From Ophiothrix spiculata (lineage: Eukaryota; Echinodermata; Ophiuroidea; Amphilepidida; Ophiotrichidae), in assembly GCA_000969725.1 (NCBI GenBank), contig JXSR01S029241.1: a stretch of 28,166 bases of DNA; one strand, 5' to 3'. Each line of letters opens with the position of its first letter. Within the stretch, counting starts at the first letter, position 1. The notes under the pieces were generated by a model that had not been told where the DNA came from, searched no databases, and was given only the letters and a program-made list of their open reading frames with translations. Below are positions 1-13,400 of the stretch, piece after piece. The translations under genes were made by a program, and so were the position numbers.

Positions 1-1311
1 AGGTTCTGAAGATAACAAAATAACTGAAGAGAAGTAGGCCTACACAATAAATGTGAAAAGGGTGAAAATAGGCAGCAAAAATATTGAAAATAATACAAAT
101 TTCTAACCTTGATCAATTTCAACAAATAAGATGTCCTTTCAAATGTTGTAACAGATGAAATGATAAAATCAAAATTGGTATCATCTGCAAAGTACCCCCT
201 TTCGGGGTGAGCCATCACAAATATGTATTGTAACATCTATAAGAAGATCAACACAGCGAGAAGCAATAGCGGCGGAAGGTTAACATTTTAGAGGGGGCGG
301 GCGGCTCAGTTTTTAATCAAAATGTTTTTGAGCAAAAACAGCTGGAGGAAAAATTATTTTATTTTTATAATGTGCGGGTAGTGCGCGAAAAAGCAAGCCT
401 ATGTCAAATCAGATGCATCAATAGGATGCTTCCTGTCTCACTATAGGCCTACACTCACTTTTCATGTGTTTTTCAGGAAGATAAGTCATATTAAATTTTT
501 GCTCTCAGGAATTATTTGTATGTTTTGCATATAGTTTCATGTAGATTATTTGCTTGTTTTTGTTTGCCTGATGAAGGGGTTTATCCGACTTGAAATGTCA
601 TACCGTTTTATATGTATGTCTGAATTTTCGGTGAGTCTATATTGTTTCTGTTTTTACCTGTTGTATTTGCTTTAGGCCTCTGTACACTCTTACTCTTTTT
701 TATATTGTTTTATATTTTCTTACTTTGTTTTAATCTCCAATTTATGTCAAATCGGCTAATTTCAGCTAAAAATCGTTTTAAAATCTTAGAATTTGCACAA
801 AACTTGGCAAATTTTGACTGAAAATAGCTACAATATCTGAAAATGTGTGCGATGCGCACAAAATTCTTTGCTTTTTCACATTTAAATTTATACAGGTTTT
901 CTGTTATGCAAAACCACATGGCCCCCCCCCCCCTTCAATGATAAAACAACATGGCGCCCCTTTTTGCTTGACGAAAAACATGTGGACCCCCTCTTTTCAC
1001 CCGGCCCCCCCATAGGTAGAAATAATGAACGGTCCCTTAAATTTGGTCAATTTTTTTGTTATAAAAGCTGAAAAACACACCCTCCGCCCCCCGTAAAATT
1101 CAGATCCTAGATCCGTGACTGAGTTGGTAAACTATAAAATTCAAGCAAGTAGATACCTTTAAATTTGAAACCTAAATACAAACATCTCACCCAAACTGGA
1201 TTCCAATTACTATTTTTCAGCTCTAATTTTGAACAGTGTTGAGAAACAGAAATCCTTGATTGGTTACAACCCCACCTACACTCACTAAGTGAATTGGTAA
1301 ATTAGTCTTAC
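1..1311 (-). other. Intron 3' of the TGGANW exon; low-complexity repeat matter
   Basis: No coding exon was recognised. The stretch contains 'taggcct' motifs near 38, 445 and 675. It also has a segment at 565-600 with the 'cctgatgaag ... gaaatgtc' pattern common near 3' ends of retroelements. A C homopolymer at about 921-933 leads into C/G-rich low-complexity matter to 1130 ending in an 'agatccgtgactg' sequence. This looks like old repetitive DNA of unknown family. Confidence 0.5.
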
Positions 1312-1438
1312 CATGTTATATCCAGGTCCCCATTGCGATTGGCCCATTGTTGAGGTGTTGGTATGCATCTGTGGTATCCAATTAGCGCCCCCTGTTCTGG
1401 TCGTTTTGTTGGCCGATTTATTCCACTGATGATCCGTC
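1312..1438 (-). CDS. PICALM: PICALM exon with conserved QWN...TGGANW block
   Basis: This 127-nt exon takes one base from the preceding phase-2 exon and ends in phase 0 at donor gtaaga. The acceptor is a clean tract ending ccgtcag. It reads TDHQWNKSANKTTRTGGANW, then IPQMHTNTS and TMGQSQWGPGYNM. The QWN...TGGANWIP core matches QWNAGEKKLTGGANWQPK of SNAP91 and NWSQPGEKKLTGGSNWQPK of PICALM, the best conserved part of the tail. The family normally continues into a proline/methionine-rich end. That final exon was not found in bases 1-1311 and presumably lies beyond the left edge. Longer open frames here in other phases are shadows. Confidence 0.95.
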
Positions 1439-4400
1439 CTGACGGAGTGAGAAGAGAAGAGCAGAAACTATATAACACTGGGATACACGATGGGGAGGGA
1501 TGGGGTAAGATCAATGTGCATGAAAAAAGTTCAAAGTTGAGATCAATTTCATTCAAATTTTCATGTATTCTGTAAATGTCCATTTTCGCAATCAGTAATT
1601 TCCATGTACTGCTAATTTTGAATTATTTGGAACATTTAACATTTTGCGCTTGTGAATTGTTTAATGCGTACCATGCGTATATGGTTTTCGCAGTACATTT
1701 ATTTTTGCACTAGACGAACTGAGCGAGAAAATAAATGTAGCGTGAAAACACCACTTATACAGTATATAATAGATCCATAGCAATTCACAGGAAGAAAATT
1801 AGCTTGAATGAAAAAAGCTGAAAACGTTTTAAAATCTGAAAGTAGCATAGAAATGGAAGAAATTTTAATTTAAGTTATGAATATAACCCTCCAATAAAAT
1901 CCAGAAATCTGCTAAAAATGATCATGTCTGAATTAAACATTACCAAAACTTATATTTAATATGATATCTTAAAATTAAAATGGGATGAAAATAGAATAAC
2001 AGTGAATTGACAAATTGAATGAAATTGACGGTTTGTTCAACTTTCAACCTTGTACAATACAGTTTATCGATCATGGGGATGGACAGAGGCCACAGGGTTC
2101 TAATAACTTATTAGCATGTGATGAGATCTAGCAAAACCAATCAAATAATGAAACCAACATGTTACCTTCTTTGAAAAATCTACACTTTGCAATGTGAACT
2201 GGTTGAGACCTGTGCAATAAGTAACTTGTAGGGTTCACCATATGATCAGTTTTGTCAAATCACATCACTATTATTTCAATCCTTTCGGATTACTTTCAGC
2301 AAACATTGTTCATAATGGATATGGAGGGGCACTGTATTACTATTCATCAATCACACATGTAGATGGATGTGGGCAGGGACCACAGGACTAGAGGAAAAAT
2401 GCTGCATCACCATGGTGTTCTAATTTTGCACTGCACTTTTTCAGATACCAATAAAAATTCAGAGTGCATGGTCCTTTTGCATGTAATTCACTTCACTCTT
2501 TTTTAATTAATTTGTCCACAGAAAAAATGGTACTTTGGATCATTTTGGTGTGAAACATTTACTTCTAAGTTTCAGCATACTTTTGCAAAAAACAAAATCT
2601 AAGTAACTCAGAAATCCACATTGATAATCTGTTTTGTAAAAATGTATCCTTTTATTGCAGTATAGCAATGGAACATCTTAAGATATCTGACAATACACAA
2701 GTCATAAATTCCTAATGTTCATACTAAGGATTCCTACAATCAACGGTCAGTTTGTGATGCTGTTCCCAAGAAACCTTACAGCTACGTAAGAGCAGGTTGC
2801 ATTCATATACAAGTGTCCCGCACTCTGGATTTTTGTTTAAATTGTATGCAGAATAGTAGCAACAACTTTAACAATGAGGTTTCAGTTGACAGAACCTTCA
2901 AAACTTCACAAATGTAATACTTTTTTCCTGCTTTATACTTTAGGCCAAATGTAGGAATGAGTCATCCTAACTGTGGTTGCGGGGTGGTTGTGTTGGGACG
3001 GGATATCATCCTTAAGGGTAGGGAAGACTTAAGGATATCATCCTCAAGGGCAGGGAAGACTTGATAAACAGATGCACACTTCAGACAACGAAGCAAAGAT
3101 ATGTACAGAATATGTGTAAACAGAGTTTACCAATATGCAATGCATTAGGCCAAAAAAAAATTTGTTTGGTTGCCCTCCACCGACCGACCCTATTTTTCAG
3201 CCCGATCTTAACTTTTTTTATTGAATTTTTTTTTTCCAAAAAAAATATGCAAAACTTACCGAAAGCTACAAAAAAAAAATGTTATATTTTTCGCTTTTTT
3301 CGATATTCAACTCTCAAAATGTCCCAAATTACTACAAGAAGTATTTGATTGTTTTGATTTGGATGTCGCTGGGAAAGTTGTGAAGGCTGGAGCGGCCGAT
3401 CGACCTAGCAGTACGTGGAAGAGTATTAAAAAAAACCAAAAAAAACCCGACCCTCTCTGAAAAAAGCTCTGGAGGGCAACCAAACAATTTTTTTTTGGCC
3501 TTAGGGCAAGTGGTACATATTGTCTGCTAAACAAAACATGAGATTTTGGTACACTCTCAAAGGTGTAGTTTCCAGCACATCCTCAAAATCAAAATCAAAT
3601 ATTTTTTTTTCAACTTAAATAGTGTCTGTTTGCCATTGTTCTGAACAATGGCAACTGGTCAACCGCCAAAAGAGTTATGAGGCTGTCCCTTAACACACTC
3701 AAGAATTGTACATATCTTTATACTTCCTCTAAATACTGAACAATAATCATTTGGTAATTATGAAAAATACATTAGACAATCATTAATAGCAGTACGAACA
3801 GTAGGGATAGAATTTCTGGGCAAGTTTCAAAGTCTAACCTCACAAAAACTCTCGCAAACAAACAAAAGCACAAGAGTCCAGTTAGATTCTCATTAACACT
3901 AGAATAGTTCAGACTTACTTATCAGAAGTGAGTCCAAAGATTTATCAGGAAGAATCCAACTGGACACTTTTAACCCACTATGAAATTCTATCCCTGAGAC
4001 AACATCTAATGACATTGAAATGAACTGAGCCACCTTATACTTCAAATACCACAATGACTTACATAACATGAGACCATCTTATATTTGATTTTCAATATAC
4101 ACATTTACCTAATTAGAGCCATTTTTTAAACAAAAGTGATTCTTACTTCATCATACAGTATATATATATAGTATATCATATCAAATCATATCATATCATA
4201 TCATATCACATCACTGCAAATTTAATGGAGTAACTTTAGAAAAGCCTACACACATTTCCCTAACAATGTATGATAACAGAATAAAGTGTTTATGTTATGA
4301 GATATGTGCATAGGATATTCCAAAGTTAAGCCATTTATGAAATTTATGAAGATTTAGGAGTAACTTTAGATTTATTTTACCAAATAGGGTCACAAATTAC

Positions 4401-7400
4401 AGGAAATGACAACCAGAAAACACATAACATTACCTAGAAAGATCAACATCTGTGATTAACAAAGGAACAAAACTCTTTTCTAATAATTTCTAACACCTTG
4501 AAAAATAAAACTAGGGTTGAAAGGTCACTTTGATTCTTACTTCAGTCTGTGTGTACCGAGGAGCTCAAACTCGCTAGAAGGCGGCCCAGCCTGGGGTCCA
4601 GGACCAGCCCTTTCCAGATTGAATTTAAAAAGTAAGGATTTGAAGGAAAGAAAAATGTGGAATAAAACAATTTTATTTAAATATACATGCTATGTTAAAG
4701 AATTTGATTTGTTTTTGTGCAAATAATCAAAAAATAAAAAATCCAATCCTATTTTTCCAAATAGATTACAATTAACTCTAGGGTAATTTCATCACTATCG
4801 TTGCTTCAAATAATTCTCGGACACAAAAATTTACAGCCTTACATAACACAATTGCGTGTGCATTTTACACAAGTTCATAACGCTCCCGGTGTCCCGTTCT
4901 TGTCACAACTTGTGCATACCCGTCGGTTTCGATCAGAAATCATGTTTGTGTCCGAAATTTAATTCAAACAATAATAACAATCCAAACTTCCTATCATAGG
5001 AAGCAATGCATGATGGAAGCACATCGTATCTTCTCTTGTGACAGAGTCTGAGCACTCAATAATGACAGCACATGGAAACACTCACCTCTGTGGTGACGGA
5101 TGGCCGACATTGAGATTTGAAGCCAATTGTGAGAGATGCGAGTCTAGATCCGGGGCACCATTACTATTGTCTGTGATAGGTTGCTGCATCTGCTGTTGTT
5201 GAAATTGCTGCTGCTGATTCATTGGTTGTAGAATATTGGTCACTTCAGGAGCACCTGAGAACAAAAAATGAAAATGAATTTGTTATGTGAATACAAGAAA
5301 GTGCAATAATAGTCATTTTTCACAAATTTGAATAACACACTGGCCTATTTTGAATGTTTTGTAATGAAGGCATTTGTAAATGATTTTGTTAACCCATTAA
5401 AGATTCTATTCAATATAGTCAATAAATAAAGATAATCAGCACATTAGAGTTTGCAAAATGTAACAATCTTTTGTGTTGACACACGCAAAAGCAAAGAAGA
5501 CAAGACTACAACCTACTTTGATGAACAGGTTTCTTATGTGGGGTAAGACCAAATCGATACTTCTTGTGCATTTAAGGTTTTGTACACTATTGTTAACTAG
5601 AACCAATTGTTTTTAACCAGATACTTTACAACAGATCTTAACAAACGTACTGTAAAAAAAATAATTTTCTTGTTTAGGCTTTCGCTAAGGAAACCCAACT
5701 TGGTACTTGGTACCAAGTAAGCTAAAGGAAGCTTATCTTCAACAGGGCTTCAGGATGTTTTAAATAAATGCAAGAAACTCATCTGTAATATTGTAATGAC
5801 TATAAAGTGTCCAGTGTTTGGTAAGTGGCAGTGATAGCAAAAATGTATTCAGCAACATGATTAGATTATGATTGGATGGTGTTCAGAAAGAAACAGAACA
5901 ACAGTTTATAAAAAACTGACATGTTTAGCCTTTAAACATGTTTACAAAGTGAAGCAGAAATGTGTTTACATGCATTCTATGCAGTGTTTATTATAGTGGG
6001 CTCTTCAAATGCCACCTAAATAACCCTTTCAAGAGCCACTGACATATAGAGACAGTTGTTTAACATTCTAGTGACAAGGTGTTCAAAAAAACATGTACAG
6101 CCATTTCAGATACAAGTTTCTTGCATTCGTCGATAAAATGAATCACCTAATCACTGTGCGAAATTGGAACTAAGACCGTCCTTGCTTTATCCACTTTACT
6201 AGAACAGCTTTTTCATTTGCAGAAATTGGCAATCAACTTTGCTTAAAAAGTTCCTATATTAGTAATCAATGCATGTGTTAGCACTCCAAGTCAGCACCAT
6301 GATAGAATAAGCCACCATTTTGTATTCTATTCCTAAAATACACATTTTATCAAAATTTCCATATTCATTTTGGATGGAACCATGTTCAAGAACCTGTTTT
6401 TTTTTTTTACTTTTAAGCACACGTTGCAGAGCAGTGCCAAGTAACTGATGATGACTGGTAGCATACACATCCTTCACTTCACAATCAACCATTGTATAAA
6501 AAGTTCATGTTAGCACTCCCAGTCAGCACCATAGTCATAAGCCACCAAAATCTCTTCAAAATTTTCATAATCACTTTGGATGGAACAATGTTAAAGTACC
6601 ATATATGTTTGTTTTTTTAAACTCAAGTACACTTTGCAGAGCAGTGCCAATTAACTGATAGTAGCAACCGTGTGCATGTGATCGGTAGCATACACATCCT
6701 TCACTTTAGTGCAAGCAGGTAATTCTAAACACCCTGTGCATGTGATTCATGGCATGCATGTGTCTGTTCCCTTATATGTGATACAAAATACAAAGATTTG
6801 CTTATTCCGGAATGAATTTGGACATGAATGATGGGTTTTGTGAATTATCAGCCTAAATATTTCATTTTACATTTCATGACAGTCAACTCTTAAAGTATTG
6901 TGTGGTAGAGAGAATATGGTTGGGAGAATATGGTGCAAATTGATGTGATTAGCATGTACAATTAAAAATTGAATACTATATCAAAGATGGGTCCAACTCC
7001 ACCATTTTGGTCAAGCTGAGTTAGACCAAGCAATCCTTTCTACCAATTACAGGCATGAAAAGTGGGTTTGGAAAAAAAAGCTGAAAGGGTTTATAATTGA
7101 TAACTCTGGGAAAGGAAGGTGGGCGTAGCCAACCCGGCGAGCGGTTTGCCACTGGCCCCTAACGGGTGGGGTCCAGGGGCCCGCCTTTTAAGGCATATAA
7201 AAATGCGGATTTTAGAGAAAAAAATAGAAACAGGGCAAATCAAAATTTTTTAATTTTTTTCTTTCTTTTTTTTCAAATCAATAAACGCGGAAATCCGCTA
7301 AAACGCAGAGAATTTTCATGCCTGCAATTAAGGCTTTCTTTGGTGTAAAAGGACCCAAATTCTACATTATAAGTCATAAGTAGGCATGCTAAGTCCAATT

Positions 7401-10400
7401 TCATTAATTTGTCTAATTATGACAGCACTTTCAGATGCTGTTTCATTTCTGACTAATGAAATATACATATTTGCTATCTTATTCCAAGAGATAAATTCTA
7501 GCTAATAAAATGCCCATTGACTTGTCATTGAAATGTAGTTAATATGAAAACATGTGCTGTTAAACTGACTTTATTAGCAAAGTTCCCTAGGACATCTAAC
7601 TGATTTGCAAATTCAGTCTTTTCTTTTAATTAGGAATATTTTTTGGGTTGGGTCTTTTTTTAAATAAGGTATTCGATTATATAAATCAACCAATGATATA
7701 GGTATTCAAATTCCTTTCTTTTATATAAAAAAATTCCTTTGGATTTCAACAGAAACATAAGAAACTTAGGAAAATTTTATGAGAAAAAACAACTTAAAAC
7801 AGTATCAACATTCAACTTTAATAATAGTTTAGTAATAATAAGAGAGTTTGGTGATATTTGTAAACTTGTGTGTTTACTTTGATTATTTTTTCTGAAATTG
7901 ATATCATTTGATTTAGTACCAGAATACAACTATGACCAAAGTCCATGCTTCCCTTCTACTGCCTAAGAAAGTATATGACCTTCAACAGCAACTGCCAATT
8001 GTCAATAAAAATTAGTGGCATAACCAGTAAAAATGTCTGTACCCACTTGGTATACATTGATCAACACTAAATAGGCGGAAATTATGAGGCTTTTCTTCAT
8101 CCGCAAGTAATCCTACTTATACGCGCGCTGTAGATACTGATACGCGAGTCACATGTACAACGCACGCTGCATCTCCTGCAGTTGTGCTGTGTTCATCTAC
8201 ACACATGTATATATGTGTCAATTCACGATGTGAAGAGGCCTGCCTATTTGGTGTTGGTCAAACTATAGGGCAGTATGGACTTGAGTCAATGTTGCATTCC
8301 TGTATTGTTCTCACTTTGCTGCATTCCAAACTGATCCATTTGTCCTGTCGGTTGTGTGGCTATAAAAAATGACAAGGTTTGTATGGATTGGATGCATGGA
8401 CATCTAGTTTATTCATAAAAAATATTATTCATTAAACTTATTTAGTCATTGCACCTTGTTTAGACATTACATTCTGCTTTTACAGTCATGTTATATTTAA
8501 AGGAGCATGGTCCGACTGCCTTAACTTTTTTTCAAACTTTTTGAGATTTTATTCCGTTTTGGAGATACATATGAAAATGTGTCTAATTATGGTAACCATA
8601 ATTAATCTTACACAGTAAGGAATAAGCAGCTCTGAAATACAAAATTGCCATTAAAATCAAATGATTTGTCCGATTAAGCTGAAATTTGAAACTTAAGACC
8701 TTGTGAGTGGTCATCTCTCATATGACATTGAAAACTAAATTTTGAAAACTTGGACCAAGCTCCTTTAATTGTTAGTTGTTTGGTCATTACTTCATGTTTG
8801 TTCACTGAACATGTTGCATTTGATCGCTATAATGCTTACTGCGTTAGATCATTACTTTAAAGTCATTTATACAGTTATAGTCACAAATTGTCATTTAAAG
8901 GTGCAATTCATGATTTTGATGTGTTGAAAACCTTAACTCGTTTGTAATTAAATAAAAAGAAGAGCGCAACATAAATGTATGCTGAAAATTTAACTTCAGT
9001 CTAACCATTCGTTTTCAAGTTAGAAAATGACACATTTTCAAAAATGTGAAAGAATGGTTTGGGGTTTATAATATATAGGGCCTACCAGTCAAGTATTCTT
9101 ACCAGCTAAAAAAACCCAATTTTAATAGAGGTGAAAAGTGGATCATGAAATGCCCCTTTAAACATATGCTAGGATTTTGAAAGCCAGCATTTGTAATGAT
9201 ATTGACAGTTGAATTTTTTTTACTATACATAAGAGTTTAATGAATATTATAATTCTTTTTATTTGAATATTTTAGTCATGTTTACATTTTTACTTAGAGT
9301 ATGATTGACATTGTTACTTGAATGGTAAAGGTGATAAGGAAATTCAATTTTCATTGATCATATAAATGACAATGTGTTGCTTCATCTAAGTGCCTTTCAA
9401 GCTCGTAATCCACATGTTTTTACAATGTTTCAAAGTTACATAAAATCAAGAAAGAAAGATACAAATTAAACTTTATATTTCCGTTTTATGTAACCCACTT
9501 TAATCTGTAAAAATAATGTCAGAGAACCATTTCTTGAGGATGAATAGGTCCATTAACGCCAATGCTAGCATGATTTACCAAAAACTTAACTGAAAATTAA
9601 GTTTACTATAGATTTTCCCATTTAAGCTTAATATATATCAACAATCCTAACTGAATTTTACAAGACTCTATATTTATATTTAATATATTGTACAATGATA
9701 AAGGAAGCATGTAGCATGAAACTTACCTTGTGGCTGCGCACCACCAAATGCATGGTCAAAGTTGGCACCAATGTCATTGTTGTTTGTGAAGCCTGTGAAA
9801 TGTGGGGAAGGGACATGAAACAATACAAATGATTATGAGTGATATGAGCAGGGTATTTATGCAGGGAATGTTTACTTGGGAACACATGTTATGCGGGTCA
9901 CTCGAATGCATCGGCCAGTAACATCTTATAGTGCATAGTGGTATTTATCAAGAGGCATGGACCACTCTGATACCTATAAGTCCACTCTCTATGACAACAG
10001 TGTAAGGACCACTCTGATAACAACCTTCAATCATATGTGACATGTCACCGATGTTGTGATGTAAAGAGTAGTAATAGTCTGAGGTGGTTAACTTTCCATC
10101 TATAAGCGTTCATTAAGGATTGCCCAAATTTTAGCTGTAAGTCACACATACAGCAAGGGAGTGGTAGAGTGTTCAATATATGTTGATTTTGTATTGTGCT
10201 TGGTTAGTGCATTTTCCTTAAAGTAAGCAAATAAACCAAAATTAATAATTTAACAGAGATCTACATTTGTAGAAAAAAATAAAAAACAATGTCTGAGACT
10301 ACATCTCAGCTATTCTATGTATCAATATATGTATGACAAGGATGCTTTGTCATTTTGTCAATATTTCTAAAAAAAACATTTGACTTATAAATGACAACTA

Positions 10401-13400
10401 TCACTGTGTGACAAAATTATCATGCACTTATTACAGATAACAAAGAATATACCCAGCATGAGAAGGGGATTAACAGATGTTGTACGAAATGATTCAAAAG
10501 AAGCTTACTTGTATGAATTCCTGCAATTTTTGACATTTTTTTAGAAATTCCTGTTAAACCCTGAGGATTCTCATGCCTGAAACCACAGGTGAATAAATTG
10601 ATTAAAAATCAAAAAGAGTTTGTTTTGATTCAGCTCTTTTTTGATTCAGTATAATAACCCAAACATGTCACAGTCCAACACAATCAAACAAGCAAAAATC
10701 AAGAAATTTGCCTAAGTCCAAATATGTCACAGACGGGGGATACATATGTGCACTAAATGGCTGCCATTGCAGGCCATACTCGGTGGCTTGCCATAGGTGG
10801 ACATGGGATCGGGATGCGAGAGGTCAAGGGTTCAAATCCCAGGGGAAATGGGAAATTTTTGTATGACATATTCGGGCTTGTATAGTTTTTAAACATTCAG
10901 GAGTTAGGGTTAAGAAAGATCAATTTGCTATCCCCCATTTCTTCTCATACAATACAAAATACCATTAGTTTGGGTGATATAATCCCAAACCATTTTCTCA
11001 TAGTGTATTACCAAACCAGGTGTTTACTAATAATGTAAGATAGGAGAGGGGCAGGTGTACATGTAGGTATGTGTAGAGTCAAATTCCAAGTTGTTTATAA
11101 TACTCTGCTCAATTCATTGCATGTATTTTAATTGACACCACCGAAAGTAGAAAAACAGTGGTGCTAAATTGAGGTTCCTTTGAAATATTTATGGCGATAC
11201 CCGATATCACTGTGGCCACATAGACTCTAGAGTTACTACCAATTGCTTGCTGCAGTCATGGACCAATACATTTTTAAGAAACTTAAACATAGCACTGCCG
11301 ATTTTCTCCTTCAGTGGTTATAAGATTCTGTACACATAATGTGACAACTACTTTATTTAAATAACTAAAAAAAGGGGGGAAAATGTTGACTTATTAAACT
11401 ATCTATTAATTAAACATGTGTACTCTCACTGTGCTATTTCAATGCAAACCACAGAAATCATATGCAAATAGATTCTAGACTGCAATAGCATTCATTCTAT
11501 CATTCTAAGTAAAAACATTATACCCTACCCTAATCATAAAATTGTGTGCACAATAAATGAGAGTGATGCACCCAAAATGAGTAATATCAAAGAGGAATGA
11601 TTAAAAGATTGAGAGATAGCAAACTACAAGAGAAAAGTGTGCTGCGTTGCACATAAAGACAGCTACTAATTAACAAGTTGGTTTGCGAACCAGAAGTCTC
11701 GCCTGTGTTATAACCGCCTACTTCATCGACCTACTTTGTCCTACTTTGTTAATCGCCTACTTTGTTGATCGCGACTTAATCATCCATCATAATGGAACAA
11801 TTTGACACCTTAACCTTTGAAATTGAACAAAGTTGAACATTTTAAGGGAAAGGTTGGACGAGGGGGGTCACCACTGACACTTTTGATCACTGGTCCAAGA
11901 CAAACAATTTGACACCTCAACCTTTGAAATCGGACAAAGTTGAAAGTTTGACACCAAGGGAAAGGTTGGACGACGGGGTCACCATTGACACTTTTGATCA
12001 CTGGTCCAAGACGAACAATTTGACACCTTAACCTTTGAAATCGGACAAAGTTAAAATGTGACCTTTCTTTTGACCTATGACCACAATGGAAAGGTCAGAC
12101 AATGGGGTAACAATTGACTGGTCCAAAACAAACAATTTGACACCTTAACCTTTGAAATCGGACAAAGTTGAAAATTTGATCCAAAGGTTTGACCCCTATA
12201 TGACCTTTGACCTCAAGACCCTTCACCTCACCCCTATTCCCCCACCCATTAATCATTGCTACCAAAGTTGGTTTGAATTGAATCAACGCTTTTCAAATGA
12301 CGGTCATATAACGAAACTTAAACCAAAATGAGCGGACACACATACTATTTGTGTACCGCCGCGGCAAAAGGGTCCAGTTGTCGACTCCTACATGTTGCTC
12401 ATTGTAGCATATCTGATGTATACAAATACCATACATTAGATATGCTACAAGGAGCAACATGTATGAGCCGACAACTGGACCCTTTTGCCGCGGCGGTACA
12501 CATTTACATACAGAAAAAAGATTTCATAGTCTCTTCCTGAACACATTCAGGCGAGACAAAAATAAAGTTCCACCGATACAGACAGATTGCAGATACCCAC
12601 AAGCACACCAATGTGAAAATATAATAATAAACACAACCAACAAGCAAAACGGTCCATCAATGTACCTGCAGACAACGGGGGCGACATTGGAGGCATCCCC
12701 GATTGTTGCGTCTGAGGCTGGAACATGGCGTCTGATGGCCCCAACCCCTGTCCAACTCCTCCTGTCAAAGCAAGTCAATGGTTAATGGTTAGTAATGAAT
12801 CCGAAATGAAGTGGTCACATGAACAGTGTACATCAATCATATGGTTATCACATGCCCATCATATGGTTAGCACATGGGTAGCAAATGACCTGTCACATGG
12901 TTAGCACATGGGTGGCAAATGGGTTTGATATTGCATGGAGTATGAATTAAGGTAAGTTGTTGCTCCAAAATCACTTTTTTTTATTCCACCGAGTTAATTA
13001 TGCCTTTCCTCACTATTTTGTGATTATGCAACTTAAATAACACATTGATTTATAATTAACATGATCATCTGAAATTAGGGAACTGAATTTCAAAACAAGT
13101 CTAAAAGATTTAAACAATTCTAAATTTAACAGTGTTACAGCAGATTCACAAGAAGCTGGAGCTCACTGTACATCACATCACATCACATCACGATTGTCAA
13201 AACTATTGTAATATCTTACTTTAAAAGTCAGTTCCCAAATTATGTATTACAAAAACGTTTAGTATGCAATGTTCAGTTAAAACAGAAATACACAATATTG
13301 ACACAACTGATAAATGAGACTGTGTTTCAGTGAACCAAAATGGTACTTTAGGTGTACCAAACTTAAGTTTAACATATGCAATAGATCATGCATGTTTGCG

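Larger units (their letters stand above)
1439..4540 (-). other. PICALM intron between cassette and TGGANW exons
   Basis: This AT-rich intron of about 3.1 kb has no recognised exon. It holds several small inverted-repeat structures (1683-1752, 3148-3500, 3632-3652, 3803-3995), a 32-bp tandem duplication (3001-3064) and a TATCA simple repeat (about 4166-4213). The rest is unremarkable. Confidence 0.7.
5255..9726 (-). other. PICALM intron with many repeat insertions
   Basis: A 4.5-kb intron with no recognised exon. It contains dispersed-repeat copies at 5330-5440 and 6013-6130, a tandem duplication (6230-6715), an inverted-repeat element (7045-7329) and two TTAA-flanked elements (8497-8768, 8895-9161). 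It also has a 14-bp perfect palindrome (acttggtaccaagt, about 5698-5718). The rest is AT-rich and featureless. Confidence 0.7.
9793..12665 (-). other. PICALM intron with SINE candidate, tandem array and long hairpin
   Basis: A 2.9-kb intron with no recognised exon. It holds the tRNA-like segment at 10784-10839, short 'cctactttgt' repeats at 11716-11765, the tandem array 11798-12213 and the long hairpin 12350-12502. The stretch 9793-10700 shows nothing notable. Confidence 0.7.

Noticed and set aside
565-600. Hammerhead-ribozyme-like core (CTGATGA ... GAAA)
   Set aside because: The spacing segment does not form a convincing stem II and no stem I/III partners were found. The pattern is also common by descent near ends of old retroelements.
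3061-3534. Overlapping open frames of 75-95 residues
   Set aside because: They lie in the TTA-flanked MITE, with poly(A)/poly(T) giving Lys/Phe runs. No coding signal.
12459-12785. Open frames of 70-108 residues on both strands
   Set aside because: They run across the long hairpin and the antisense of a PICALM exon, and no family was recognised.
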